The notes: generated by a model from the letters alone, not told the origin. A stretch of 64,000 nucleotides of DNA from Bacillus sp. REN10 (GCF_016820555.1 NZ_JADHDW010000003.1:62001-126000), one strand, 5' to 3'; numbered from the stretch's first letter, positions 45,031 to 54,607 are shown. Made by a program: numbers and translations.

Positions 45031-45168
45031 ATGGAAATGTATCGCATCGCTTATCAATATTATACGGAGACTTGCGAAAGCTATGGAATGGAGTCGATTA
45101 ACTTTCATCACTTTATTAAGCATTTAACGGAAGAACAATTGCAAGAGTATATTAAAAAAGCAAATTAA
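45031..45168 (+). CDS. Small hypothetical protein (45 aa)
   Basis: ATG 45031 after TAAGGAGG. The product is 45 aa, begins 'MEMYRIAYQYYTETCESYG' and ends 'LTEEQLQEYIKKAN'; soluble, helical, aromatic-rich. The strong promoter and operator suggest a real, regulated gene. Family not recognised. A 12-codon ORF (TTG 45181 to TAA 45219) follows it, possibly a degenerate tail. Confidence 0.65.
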   Translation: MEMYRIAYQYYTETCESYGMESINFHHFIKHLTEEQLQEYIKKAN

Positions 45169-45218
45169 CGAAAGGTTGTGTTGATTACGGAAGTTCAAGT
45201 AGATAACCATAAAAAATA

Positions 45219-45262
45219 ACCCCGCTTCAGTAACAGAGAAACTGTTCATAGGCGGGGTTTTC
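45219..45262. terminator. Bidirectional terminator
   Basis: AACCCCGCTT...AGGCGGGGTTTT, with an inner CAGTaacagagaaACTG stem. Confidence 0.8.
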
Positions 45263-45268
45263 ATATGT

Positions 45269-45568
45269 TTATGACTCTTGAACAACCTCATGATAATGAT
45301 CGTGGCAATAACTAGAGATCATTTCCACTTCATCATCTTCTAATTCAAAATCGAGCACTTCGTCTGTTGCTCGGTCATAGAGGTGATAGTGAATGATTTT
45401 TTTTTGTTCATCATCTACCATATACAGAACACGGATGTAGAAGCCAGATTCAGAGTACAATTCATCCTCCTCATCTACCTCTGCGTACAAACGGAACTCA
45501 TAGCGCTCCCCGGATAATAACCCGAACGGATCTTTTAACCACTCTACTGTATGTTTAGTTATGTTCAT
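45269..45568 (-). CDS. Conserved hypothetical protein (DUF6509-like)
   Basis: 99 aa; the start is set by AAAAGGATGG 8 nt before ATG (complement of 45566-45568). Acidic protein with 'PFGLLSGERYEFRLYAEV' and 'YHLYDRATDEVLDFELEDDE'. It resembles the DUF6509 family as I remember it. Function unknown. Convergent with the 45-aa gene. Confidence 0.65.
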   Translation of the reverse strand: MNITKHTVEWLKDPFGLLSGERYEFRLYAEVDEEDELYSESGFYIRVLYMVDDEQKKIIHYHLYDRATDEVLDFELEDDEVEMISSYCHDHYHEVVQES

Positions 45569-45807
45569 TTCTATGACCATCCTTTTAAGAAATATCTTTC
45601 TTATTCTAACACAATTGAAGATGGATAGACATCTATTCGAATGAACGAAAAAAGTAGAGAAAAAATATTTTTCCGTATGTTTCTTTAAAAAAACGTGCAA
45701 AATAGTCTAATAATACTTTAGTTGACTATTTCATTTATTTGAGAAATGACTCGTTTTAACATATATAATGAAGTTAGCATGACATACATGGTATAGAGGA
45801 GGTTCCC

Positions 45808-46626
45808 ATGAAGAAGTTTTTCTTGTCGCTATTGTCGCTTGTAGTGAGTGTAGTCATTGGACTTTCTATCTGGATTTATTATCCTAAATATAAAATTAAT
45901 CAAATGCAAGAAGAAGCAGTTACTGTCGCTTCACCGCAAGCGTTTACTTATATTGATCATTTCCGAATGCTAGATCAAACGTATTTGAACCACTTGGCGA
46001 TCGGTGATTCCATTATTACCGGTATTGGAGCGGAAGGAGAAGAAAACTTTGTTGATCACTTTTCCAAAGAATTAGAGGAGCAAACAAATAAACATGTGAT
46101 TACGCAAAATGAAGGTATTCCTGGCGTGAGTAGTTCGCAACTGAACGCTTTAGTGCAAAAAGGAACATTTGATCAGCAAATAAAAGATGCAGATTTAATT
46201 ACGATTAATGTAGGGGGAAATGACATTTTACAAACAATGGAAGGGGTGGATTACCAAAAAGTATTTCAATCCTTTGACTCCATGCAATCCACATTTATGA
46301 ATAATTTGACAGAGATAGCTGAAAAGATTAGAGAAACAAATGAAGAGGCAACCATTGTTTTTCTAGAAATGTATAACCCCCTTGAACAAAATCATGAATT
46401 TTATGCTGTTGCTGATCAGCTGCTTCCAAAATGGAACGTTAAAATTTATGAATTAGCCAACAGTTTGGATTATTCGTTAGTGATGCAAACAACGAAAGTG
46501 ATTAACAGCCAGCACCAGCAATATTTATCAGCAGATGGTGTTCATCCCAATTCACTAGGCTATGCGGCACTTTCTAAACAAATGCTTAAACAATTAAGGA
46601 AGAAACCATTTGTAAAATCGGCTTAA
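45808..46626 (+). CDS. SGNH/GDSL-family hydrolase, secreted or membrane-anchored
   Basis: 272 aa. Hydrophobic signal-anchor at residues 4-26. SGNH blocks are in order: Ser in 'LAIGDSIITGIGAEG', Gly in 'GIPGVSSSQL', Asn in 'VGGNDILQ', and Asp/His in 'SADGVHPNSLGY'. It cleaves ester bonds (lipid or cell-wall esters) outside the membrane; substrate unknown. GAGGAGG precedes the ATG. Confidence 0.9.
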   Translation: MKKFFLSLLSLVVSVVIGLSIWIYYPKYKINQMQEEAVTVASPQAFTYIDHFRMLDQTYLNHLAIGDSIITGIGAEGEENFVDHFSKELEEQTNKHVITQNEGIPGVSSSQLNALVQKGTFDQQIKDADLITINVGGNDILQTMEGVDYQKVFQSFDSMQSTFMNNLTEIAEKIRETNEEATIVFLEMYNPLEQNHEFYAVADQLLPKWNVKIYELANSLDYSLVMQTTKVINSQHQQYLSADGVHPNSLGYAALSKQMLKQLRKKPFVKSA

Positions 46627-46642
46627 GCTTAATATTAAAGGA

Positions 46643-46701
46643 GAAACTGCGAGAAATGATGAGAAAGCAACTCTATTCTTAATCATTTTTTGCAGTTTTT
46701 T
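46643..46701 (+). terminator. Terminator of the SGNH hydrolase gene
   Basis: AAACTGC..GAAATGAT and ATCATTTTTTGCAGTTT pair imperfectly; a T run follows. Confidence 0.65.
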
Positions 46702-46831
46702 TAAATTTTTTTGCTATATTGTCAAATTTTCTTTTTGCTATTTTCGATAAATATGATACATTATATAAAAATAAGTATAACACTTTTGTGGGTGTTTCAT
46801 AAAATGTAACACACTTATTGTGAAAAAGAGG

Positions 46832-47473
46832 GTGGTAATCATTAAGTTATCCGATCGCCAAGATGAAATTCTTCAAATTGTAAAGCGTAGCGGACCCATA
46901 ACAGGAAGTGAAATTGCAAAGAGACTTTCCGTTTCCAGGGCAGCGTTAAGGTCAGATCTCGCGATTTTGACAAGCTCCGGGAACTTAGAAGCAAGACCTC
47001 GGGTTGGTTATTTTTATAATAAAGACTTACAAATGATGCGTCATTCTGAACGATTTATTCAACAAAAAGTGAATGACTTTAAAGCCAATCCGATTGTCGT
47101 GGAGAAATCAGCTTCCGTCTACGAAGCGATTGTTCAATTGTTTTTAGAGGATGTTGGCACACTTTACGCAGTTGATTCTGAGGGATATTTAAGCGGGGTA
47201 GTTTCTCGGAAAGACTTACTGAGAGCGGCTCTTGGAAATAGAGATCTTCAAGAAGTGCCAGTCAGTGTGATTATGACGAGGATGCCAAATATTACGACTA
47301 TTGATCCTGAAGATACGTTGATGGAAGCGGCGAAAAAAATGATTAATTTTCATATTGATTCCTTACCTGTTGTGAAGAAAGTTGACGGCAGGAAGAATAC
47401 ATATTCGCTCCTTGGGCGAATTACGAAAACAACCATCACACGAGCTTATTTAGAAATCATTGAAGGACAATAA
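46832..47473 (+). CDS. ccpN: Transcriptional repressor CcpN (HTH + two CBS domains)
   Basis: About 213 aa. HTH at residues ~5-60 ('GPITGSEIAKRLSVSRAAL', 'LEARPRVGYFY'), then two CBS domains ('VYEAIVQLFLEDVGTLYAVD', 'TLMEAAKKMINFHIDSLPVV'). It represses gluconeogenic genes such as gapB and pckA in Bacillus. Start is unclear: GTG 46820 has no site; GTG 46832 matches family length but abuts the AGAGG; ATC 46838 and ATT 46841 have the best spacing. It is followed by PSRP and ppdK, a glycolysis/gluconeogenesis control set. Confidence 0.93.
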   Translation: MVIIKLSDRQDEILQIVKRSGPITGSEIAKRLSVSRAALRSDLAILTSSGNLEARPRVGYFYNKDLQMMRHSERFIQQKVNDFKANPIVVEKSASVYEAIVQLFLEDVGTLYAVDSEGYLSGVVSRKDLLRAALGNRDLQEVPVSVIMTRMPNITTIDPEDTLMEAAKKMINFHIDSLPVVKKVDGRKNTYSLLGRITKTTITRAYLEIIEGQ

Positions 47474-47497
47474 CATTTAAGGGGAGTTGCTAAAGTA

Positions 47498-48313
47498 TTG
47501 GAGCGAAAAGAAGTGGTTTATGTAGTTTCTGACTCGGTTGGAGAAACAGCTGAGTTTGTCGTAAAAGCGGTTGCCACACAGTTTAATGGCAGCAAAGTAG
47601 ACATTCGCAGAAATTCCTATGTGGAAGATATTGAAGACATTGAGGATGTTATTACGTTAGCGCGCAACGAACTGTCGATCATTGCTTATACGATCGTTAT
47701 TCCTTCTTTAAAAGAGTATTTAGATAGAAGGGCTAAAGAAGAAGGGATTATCGCCGTTGATTTATTGAACCCTTTAATGAGTGCATTTGAAACAAGATTT
47801 CATAAAGAGCCTCATCATAGTCCAGGGGTGATGAGGAAACTTGATGAAGAATACTTTCGCAGGATTGAGGCGATCGAATTTGCTGTGAAATATGATGATG
47901 GGCGTGATCCGCGCGGGATTTTACAGGCGGACATTGTGTTGATTGGTGTGTCGCGTACATCCAAAACACCATTATCAATGTATTTAGCTCATAAACGGTT
48001 TAAAGTGGCGAATGTTCCGTTAGTTCCTGAAGTGGCTCCGCCGGACGAATTGTTCCAAATTCCAAGAAAGAACTGTATCGGTTTAGTCATTTCTCCAGAT
48101 CAATTAAATGAAATACGCAAGGAACGTTTGAAGGCGTTAGGGCTAGGGGCAAAAGCAAACTACGCCAGCTTTGAAAGGATTTTAGGTGAGCTGGACTACG
48201 CAGAAAAAATCATGAAGCGTGTCGGCTGTCCAATCATTAATGTATCCAATAAAGCAGTGGAAGAAACAGCTGGTTTAATTTTAGAAGTGTTGAAAAAAGA
48301 GAGGAGTTTTTAA
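47498..48313 (+). CDS. Pyruvate,phosphate dikinase regulatory protein (kinase/phosphorylase)
   Basis: 271 aa from TTG 47498 (GGGGAG upstream). DUF299/PSRP family: 'VSDSVGETAEFVVKA' at the N-terminus and P-loop 'GVSRTSKTPLS' near residue 150. It switches PPDK off and on by ADP-dependent phosphorylation and phosphate-dependent dephosphorylation of a Thr. The last base overlaps the ppdK start (TAATG), so the pair is coupled; B. subtilis YqfL is the orthologue. Confidence 0.94.
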   Translation: MERKEVVYVVSDSVGETAEFVVKAVATQFNGSKVDIRRNSYVEDIEDIEDVITLARNELSIIAYTIVIPSLKEYLDRRAKEEGIIAVDLLNPLMSAFETRFHKEPHHSPGVMRKLDEEYFRRIEAIEFAVKYDDGRDPRGILQADIVLIGVSRTSKTPLSMYLAHKRFKVANVPLVPEVAPPDELFQIPRKNCIGLVISPDQLNEIRKERLKALGLGAKANYASFERILGELDYAEKIMKRVGCPIINVSNKAVEETAGLILEVLKKERSF

Positions 48314-50955
48314 TGGTGACAAAATTTGTTTATTTATTTCATGAAGGCCAAGGTAATATGAAGGAACTGCTAGGAGGGAAAGGAGCCAACTTAGCAGAAA
48401 TGACAAACATCGGTTTACCCGTTCCGTTTGGCTTTACAATTACAACAGAAGCTTGTAATGCTTACTATGAATCTGGTCAAACGATTCCTTCGATGGTACA
48501 AGAGCAAACGCTTGAGGCGTTAAGCCGTTTAGAAGAAAAAATGGGCAAAAAGCTTGGGGATGCTGACAATCCATTGCTTGTATCTGTCCGATCTGGTTCT
48601 GTCTTCTCCATGCCTGGCATGATGGATACGATTTTAAATCTTGGGATGAATGATGAAACGGTTATCGGAATGGCGAAATTAACGAATAATCCGCGTTTTG
48701 CTTATGACTCTTACCGTCGCTTCATTCAAATGTTCAGTAATGTTGTTCTTGAAATTGATACATACTATTTCGAGCAGCTGTTAGAAGAAATTCGCGAACA
48801 AAAAGGGTATTCATCCGATCCAGAGTTAACAGCAGAAGATTGGAAAGAAGTCATCGCTGGATATAAAGAAATTGTGAAAAAACATACGAAAAAAGCTTTT
48901 CCGCAAGATCCAAAGGAACAGCTTTTCCTAGCGATCAATGCGGTATTTAACTCTTGGAACAACCAGCGTGCGATTATTTACCGCCGTCTAAATAAAATTC
49001 CTGACCATCTTGGAACAGCGGTGAATATTCAAAGTATGGTATTTGGAAATATGGGAAATGACTCTGGTACAGGAGTTGCTTTCACAAGAAACCCATCGAC
49101 AGGCGAAGCCATTCTTTACGGTGAATATTTAATTAACGCTCAAGGTGAAGATGTCGTAGCAGGTATTCGTACACCGCAGCCGATTGCGACCTTACAAGAA
49201 GAAATGCCAGAAGTATACAAACAATTTACAGAGACATGTCACCAATTAGAGCAACATTATCAAGAAATGCAAGACATCGAATTCACAGTTGAACGCGGAA
49301 AACTATTTATTTTGCAAACACGTAACGGAAAGCGTACGGCACAAGCGGCCATTCGCATAGCGGTCGAAATGGAGAAGGAAGGAATTATTGATAAAGAGAC
49401 AGCGCTTCTTCGTGTCGATCCAGATCAATTAAATCAATTACTTCATCGCCGTATTGATGATTCAGTCAAAAAAGAAGTGTTAGCAAAAGGATTGCCAGCG
49501 TCTCCAGGAGCTGCTACCGGCCAAGTGGTGTTTGATGCCGATGAAGCAGAGCAATTAGCGAATCAAGGACAAAAAGTTATTCTTGTCCGTCCTGAAACAA
49601 CACCAGATGATATTCATGGTATTGTTACGTCACAAGCGATTGTTACAAGCCGTGGCGGAATGACAAGCCATGCAGCTGTTGTTGCAAGAGGTATGGGGAA
49701 AGCATGTATTTGCGGCTGTGAAACGTTGAAAATCGATTTAAAAGCGAAGCAGTTTACTGTAGGCGATACCGTTGTCCATTACGGTGATGTTATCACAATT
49801 GATGGCGCGACTGGTGAGATCATGCTTGGAGAAGTACCGATGATTGACCCAGAGCTATCTGATGAGTTCCAGCAACTGCTTACTTGGGCAGATGAAGTAC
49901 GTCAAATGAACGTTCGCGCGAATGCTGATACACCAGAGGATGCGAAGAAAGCATTTGAATTTGGAGCAGAAGGGATTGGGTTATGCCGTACAGAGCATAT
50001 GTTTATGGACAGCAAACGAATCCCAATTGTACAAGAAATGATTTTAGCGGAGAACTTTACTGAGAGAAAAGCAGCGCTTGATCAGCTTTTACCAATGCAA
50101 CAAAGCGACTTTGAAGGAATTTTCGAAGCGATGCAAGGTCATCCGGTCACCGTTCGTTTACTAGATCCGCCACTTCATGAGTTCTTACCTAATAAAGAAG
50201 AACTCCTAGTAGAAGTGACGAAACTGCAAATTTTAGATCCGCAATCAGAGGAACTAAAAGCAAAAGAGCAATTATTGAAAAAGGTGCGTCAATTAGATGA
50301 GCATAACCCGATGCTTGGTCTTCGTGGTTGTCGCTTAGGTATGATGTATCCTGAAATTTATGAAATGCAAGCGAAAGCAATTTTCTATGCGGTAGCTCAA
50401 TTAGCTGAAAAAGGCATTCCTGCACAACCAGAAGTGATGATTCCGCTTGTAGGGCATGTGAATGAGCTAAAAGAAATGCGTCAAGTTGTTATTGATGCGG
50501 CTCACTCTGTCCAAGAGGAAACAGGCCAAACGGTTGCGTACACGATCGGTACCATGATTGAAATTCCACGTGCGGCATTAACAGCGGACGAAGTAGCTGA
50601 GGAAGCGGACTTCTTCTCGTTTGGAACGAATGACTTAACACAAACAACATTCGGGTACAGCCGTGATGATGCAGAGGGTAAATTCCTGCAAGCTTATATC
50701 GAAAACAAAGTGCTTCCAGAAAATCCATTTGCTGCTCTTGATCAAAATGGCGTCGGAAAATTGGTCGAAACAGGTGTGAAACTTGGACGCACAACGAAGC
50801 CGCAGCTGAAAACAGGTATTTGCGGAGAGCATGGTGGTGAGAAGACATCCATCGAATTCTTCTACAAAACAGGTTTAGATTATGTCAGCTGCTCACCATA
50901 CCGCGTGCCACTTGCTCGTTTAGCCGCTGCACAAGCGACAATTCGAAATCAATAA
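48313..50955 (+). CDS. ppdK: Pyruvate, phosphate dikinase
   Basis: 880 aa, full length. N-terminal ATP-grasp domain ('GGKGANLAEMTNIGLPVPFG', 'SVRSGSVFSMPGMMDT'), central phosphohistidine loop 'TSRGGMTSHAAVVARGMG' with the regulatory Thr/Ser beside the His, and C-terminal PEP-binding barrel ('GTNDLTQTTFGYSRDDA', 'GICGEHGG'). It interconverts pyruvate + ATP + Pi and PEP + AMP + PPi. It is controlled by the adjacent regulatory protein and probably by CcpN. Confidence 0.97.
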   Translation: MVTKFVYLFHEGQGNMKELLGGKGANLAEMTNIGLPVPFGFTITTEACNAYYESGQTIPSMVQEQTLEALSRLEEKMGKKLGDADNPLLVSVRSGSVFSMPGMMDTILNLGMNDETVIGMAKLTNNPRFAYDSYRRFIQMFSNVVLEIDTYYFEQLLEEIREQKGYSSDPELTAEDWKEVIAGYKEIVKKHTKKAFPQDPKEQLFLAINAVFNSWNNQRAIIYRRLNKIPDHLGTAVNIQSMVFGNMGNDSGTGVAFTRNPSTGEAILYGEYLINAQGEDVVAGIRTPQPIATLQEEMPEVYKQFTETCHQLEQHYQEMQDIEFTVERGKLFILQTRNGKRTAQAAIRIAVEMEKEGIIDKETALLRVDPDQLNQLLHRRIDDSVKKEVLAKGLPASPGAATGQVVFDADEAEQLANQGQKVILVRPETTPDDIHGIVTSQAIVTSRGGMTSHAAVVARGMGKACICGCETLKIDLKAKQFTVGDTVVHYGDVITIDGATGEIMLGEVPMIDPELSDEFQQLLTWADEVRQMNVRANADTPEDAKKAFEFGAEGIGLCRTEHMFMDSKRIPIVQEMILAENFTERKAALDQLLPMQQSDFEGIFEAMQGHPVTVRLLDPPLHEFLPNKEELLVEVTKLQILDPQSEELKAKEQLLKKVRQLDEHNPMLGLRGCRLGMMYPEIYEMQAKAIFYAVAQLAEKGIPAQPEVMIPLVGHVNELKEMRQVVIDAAHSVQEETGQTVAYTIGTMIEIPRAALTADEVAEEADFFSFGTNDLTQTTFGYSRDDAEGKFLQAYIENKVLPENPFAALDQNGVGKLVETGVKLGRTTKPQLKTGICGEHGGEKTSIEFFYKTGLDYVSCSPYRVPLARLAAAQATIRNQ

Positions 50956-50987
50956 AAAAAGAAATGTAATAAAAGTATGATGTAAGT

Positions 50988-51036
50988 AAAGAGCTATCCC
51001 ATCGTCAAGTGTTTGACGATGGGATAGCTCTTTTTA
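50988..51036 (+). terminator. Terminator of the ccpN-ppdK operon
   Basis: AAAGAGCTATCCCATCGTCAA / TTGACGATGGGATAGCTCTTT, about 20-bp stem. Confidence 0.95.
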
Positions 51037-51070
51037 TTTAACTCTATAATTGCACATGAAACGATTTAGC

Positions 51071-51316
51071 TTAATTTGTTTCATCCATTTTGAAATTGTA
51101 AACCATCATCTCTTGTCTCTTATTAAATAAGGCTGTTAATGGGCAAAAACGTAAAATACCTTCACCTATTTTCATTCCACCTAACATGGCCATGACCAGA
51201 TAAGAGTTTCTCCAAGGCTGTTTCACGAGTTTGGAAGTGCTCCATGCAAAAACGGTAAAACCGAGAGTGATTCGAATGAGAGCGTTAATGATTCCGATAT
51301 TGGATGTGATTTTCAT
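51071..51316 (-). CDS. DUF2892-family membrane protein
   Basis: 81 aa. The N-terminal 'NIGIINALIRITLGFTVFA' and 'LRFCPLTALF' are the hallmark of DUF2892 (the YgaP-type inner-membrane module, often next to rhodaneses). Two membrane helices. No rhodanese is adjacent. Function unknown. AAAGGAGA precedes the ATG. Confidence 0.8.
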   Translation of the reverse strand: MKITSNIGIINALIRITLGFTVFAWSTSKLVKQPWRNSYLVMAMLGGMKIGEGILRFCPLTALFNKRQEMMVYNFKMDETN

Positions 51317-51478
51317 TGTCGTTTCTCCTTTACAAAATGTCTTTCATTGATAGTGTTATAATTCCCATTCATTTGTATTTTATGCTTCAAAATAAATGGG
51401 CTCCTCTTTTCCCAATCGCCTTTAATTTGATGTTATACTAAAAGAAAAGTATGGAACGGTTGAAAGGGTCATTCAAAA

Positions 51479-53611
51479 ATGGTTGTAAAAGCGGATTTTT
51501 TTGTTCGTAAAAAACATGAATTGGGTGTTTCGTTAAATCAAATGCAACAACAGGCGATGCTTCAAACGGAAGGACCGCTATTGTTGTTAGCTTCTCCAGG
51601 ATCGGGGAAAACAACGACGATCATTATGAGGATCGGTTATTTGATTGAAGAAAAAGGGATAAATCCATCACGGATCAAAGCGATTACATTTAGTCGGGCA
51701 GCGGCTTATGATATGAAGTTGCGTTTTGCACGTTTTTTCCCTGATCTTCCAGCTGTTGATTTCTCTACGATTCATGGCTTGGCCTTTGAAGTGGTGCGGG
51801 AGTATTTTCGTGAAACGAGAACACCCTATCAAATGATTGAGGGGGATAAAAGTCCAGTACATAAAAAGATCATCCTCCGAAATTTATTTAAATCGATTGT
51901 CGGTGAACATATCACGGAAGATCAAATGGATGAACTGACGTCGTATATTAGTTTTATTAAAAATAAGATGATTCCTGAGGATAAGTGGTTAACTGTTAAA
52001 GTGAGTGTTCCGGAAGCGGAGCGGATTTTTCGTGAGTACGAAACTTATAAGAAAACGGGCACGCATCAATTATTGCTGGATTATGATGATATGCTAACGA
52101 TCGCTAATCAAGTGTTGAAAGAGAATCAACAGTTTCTTAAGAGATACCAGCAAAGGTATGATTACATTTTGACAGATGAAAGCCAAGATACGTCAATGGT
52201 GCAGCATGCCATTACTGAAAAACTTGTTCAAGAACATCAAAATCTTTGTGTGGTAGCAGACGATGATCAAGCCATCTATAGTTGGCGGGGAGCCGAGCCT
52301 TCCTACTTATTGAATTTCAAGCAAGTGTATCCTAACGCTACAATTTTATTTATGGAACAAAATTATCGCTCGTCTCAAGAGATCGTCGATGCAGCGAATC
52401 AATTTATTAAACGAAACAAACAGCGCTACGATAAACATATGTTTACGGACAATCCTTCTGCTGAGCCGATTAAAGTAAAGGATTTAGCAGATTATAAATA
52501 TCAAGCGAAATATTTAGTGCAAGAAATTCAGAAAGCGGCAAAACTTTCAGAAGTCGCTGTTTTATATCGCAATCATTCTTCCTCTATTATGTTAATGAAT
52601 GAGTTTGACCGTGCCGGGATTCCTTTTTATATGAAGGATGCCGACAATCGCTTTTTCTCCCATTGGGTCGTGGAAGATATTTTAAATTTTATGCGCATGA
52701 CGTTTACCGATAAACGCCCAGATATTTTAGAGAAAATTCATTTGAAATTCAATGGCTACATTAGCAAACAGCAAATGCTAACATTGAAGCAAATTCATAA
52801 CAATGAATCGGTGTTTGATAACTTATTAAATCATGTTCAGCTACGCGACTATCAAGTGAAACAATTAAAAACTTGTAAAGAGACCTTCCGAGAAATGAGA
52901 GGGATGCCGCCATTGCATGCGATTCGTGTCATTCGAGATCGGTTAGGTTATGAAAAAGCACTGGAAAAGACATGTGAAACGCTAGGATTTCGTAAGGAAT
53001 ATGTATTTGGTATTTTGAACACGCTAGAAGAGATTGCAGATACGTTAGAAACAATGGAGGAATTTGCGAACAGGCTCAAGCATTTAGAATCCATTTTAAA
53101 ACTGGCTAAAACAAGAAAAGGCCAGAATGCTGTCACTTTTTCTACTTTCCATAGCGCGAAAGGATTGGAATTTGAACGGGTGTATATGATTGATTTAGTT
53201 GAAGGAATCATTCCATCCTCCGATGATGATAAAAGAGGAGAAGAAGAGAAAATGGAAGAAGCCACTCGGCTTTTTTATGTCGGAATGACGAGAGCGAAAC
53301 GCCATTTAGAGCTGATTCATTACCGAGTGCGTGATGGGAAAATGACAACGGAATCTCGATTTGTCACGGATGTAAAAAAATTAATCAATCCGAAAGAGGA
53401 AACTATTCGGGAGAAAGTGTCTGCACAGAACCCTAATGCGATCCGAAACAGAAAAGAATTAACAGTAGGGAAACAAGTGAAACATCGAGTGTTTGGAAGT
53501 GGAGAGATTATTCAACTTACTAAAGAGATGATTGAAATTCAGTTTCAAGAGGGTGTTAAAAAGCTGGCTGTGGCTACTTGTTTAGAGATGGGATTGCTAG
53601 AAAAAATATAG
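51479..53611 (+). CDS. UvrD/PcrA-like ATP-dependent DNA helicase (YjcD-like)
   Basis: 710 aa. Superfamily 1 motifs: Q-motif 'LNQMQQQAML', Walker A 'ASPGSGKTTTI', Ia 'AITFSRAAAYDMKLRF', II 'ILTDESQD', III 'VVADDDQAIYSWRGA', IV 'EQNYRSSQEI', V 'TFHSAKGLEFERVYM', VI 'RLFYVGMTRAKRHL'. A C-terminal Tudor-like segment 'VKHRVFGSGEIIQLTKEM' follows. It unwinds DNA 3'-5'; specific repair role unknown. The 3' end is duplicated in degenerate form at 54385. Confidence 0.93.
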   Translation: MVVKADFFVRKKHELGVSLNQMQQQAMLQTEGPLLLLASPGSGKTTTIIMRIGYLIEEKGINPSRIKAITFSRAAAYDMKLRFARFFPDLPAVDFSTIHGLAFEVVREYFRETRTPYQMIEGDKSPVHKKIILRNLFKSIVGEHITEDQMDELTSYISFIKNKMIPEDKWLTVKVSVPEAERIFREYETYKKTGTHQLLLDYDDMLTIANQVLKENQQFLKRYQQRYDYILTDESQDTSMVQHAITEKLVQEHQNLCVVADDDQAIYSWRGAEPSYLLNFKQVYPNATILFMEQNYRSSQEIVDAANQFIKRNKQRYDKHMFTDNPSAEPIKVKDLADYKYQAKYLVQEIQKAAKLSEVAVLYRNHSSSIMLMNEFDRAGIPFYMKDADNRFFSHWVVEDILNFMRMTFTDKRPDILEKIHLKFNGYISKQQMLTLKQIHNNESVFDNLLNHVQLRDYQVKQLKTCKETFREMRGMPPLHAIRVIRDRLGYEKALEKTCETLGFRKEYVFGILNTLEEIADTLETMEEFANRLKHLESILKLAKTRKGQNAVTFSTFHSAKGLEFERVYMIDLVEGIIPSSDDDKRGEEEKMEEATRLFYVGMTRAKRHLELIHYRVRDGKMTTESRFVTDVKKLINPKEETIREKVSAQNPNAIRNRKELTVGKQVKHRVFGSGEIIQLTKEMIEIQFQEGVKKLAVATCLEMGLLEKI

Positions 53612-53681
53612 GAGTAGCCGTAGAACAGTCCTTGCTTTAAAAGTAACCGGAAATTCTAAGGGCGAGGGAGAATTGTTAGTT

Positions 53682-54377
53682 ATGAGATTAGTTTTAATAG
53701 GTGGGGGATTTATCAAACATTTAGATCATTTTCATATTAATAAAAGAATAGTTGAGCTAGTTGACAAACACCATCCGAAAGTTTTATTCATACCTACTGC
53801 AAGTAATGATGATGAGGATTATATAAGAGACTTTATAGAGGTTTTTGAAAACCAGTTAGCATGTCAAGTTAATGTGCTACGCTGCATTAATGAAAATCCA
53901 AATGAAGAGGAATTAAAAGAGATAATTAACTCTGCTGATTTGATTTACTTGGGTGGAGGAAATTATATCAACATGCTGGAGAAGTGGAATCAATATAAAA
54001 TTGATGAAAAGCTAATTAAAGCACTAAAACAGCAGAGCTTAATTGCTGGTATAAGTGCAGGTGCGATTTGTTGGTTTAAAAGTGGCATCCGTTCAAACTA
54101 TGAAGGTACAGGGTATATAGAGAGTCTCGGGTGGAATGTCATAAATAAAATCTTTTGTCCACATTACAATCAGGCAGATAGAGCGAAAGACTTTCATAAT
54201 CTACTTCTTCAAAATGGTGGTGAAAAAGCACTTGCACTTGCCTTAGAAGATAATTGTGCGTTGTATGTAGAAAATAATACTTTTGAACTAATTGGGGAAC
54301 CTTTAAGGGCTTGGGAGATTCAAGTTAAGGATGGAAAAATATTGAAGCGAGCTTTTGAACAAGATAAGCCTCTTTAA
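53682..54377 (+). CDS. Peptidase S51 (dipeptidase E) family protein
   Basis: 231 aa from ATG 53682; TTG 53673 lies too close to the site. 'YLGGGNYINMLEKW' and the nucleophile motif 'GISAGAICWF' (Ser) are typical of S51 peptidases. Cytosolic; members cleave Asp-X dipeptides or cyanophycin pieces. It lies between a helicase gene and a degraded copy of that gene's tail, suggesting that it arrived by recombination. Confidence 0.88.
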   Translation: MRLVLIGGGFIKHLDHFHINKRIVELVDKHHPKVLFIPTASNDDEDYIRDFIEVFENQLACQVNVLRCINENPNEEELKEIINSADLIYLGGGNYINMLEKWNQYKIDEKLIKALKQQSLIAGISAGAICWFKSGIRSNYEGTGYIESLGWNVINKIFCPHYNQADRAKDFHNLLLQNGGEKALALALEDNCALYVENNTFELIGEPLRAWEIQVKDGKILKRAFEQDKPL

Positions 54378-54384
54378 GAACGAA

Positions 54385-54470
54385 TTAAAAACCTGGCTGT
54401 CAAAACCCGTTTAGAGATAGAGTTACTAGAAAACCGCTCAGAGCGAAGAAGCTTTAGAGCGGTTTTGATT
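54385..54470 (+). pseudogene. Degenerate duplicate of the helicase 3' end plus terminator
   Basis: Translation 'IKNLAVKTRLEIELLEN' aligns with the helicase C-terminus 'VKKLAVATCLEMGLLEK'; the DNA of 54385-54433 aligns with 53557-53606. The stop codon has been lost. A terminator (AAACCGCTC / GAGCGGTTT, 54429-54469) follows. Confidence 0.7.
54429..54469 (+). terminator. Terminator after peptidase E / helicase-tail copy
   Basis: AAAACCGCTC / GAGCGGTTTT, with AAGAAGCTT in the loop. Confidence 0.8.
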
Positions 54471-54607
54471 TTGGTGTTTTTATTATGTGTAAGATCATAA
54501 AATTATTTAATTTCGGAAATTGAATCGTTAATAAATCAAATTTTTTTCATTTAAGTGTATACATTTATTGTTATTTATTCGTTGTATAAGTATAGGGAGG
54601 AAAAATG

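Noticed and set aside
50489-50848. 119-codon minus-strand reading frame
   Set aside because: Lies wholly within ppdK and has no ribosome binding site or recognisable protein pattern.
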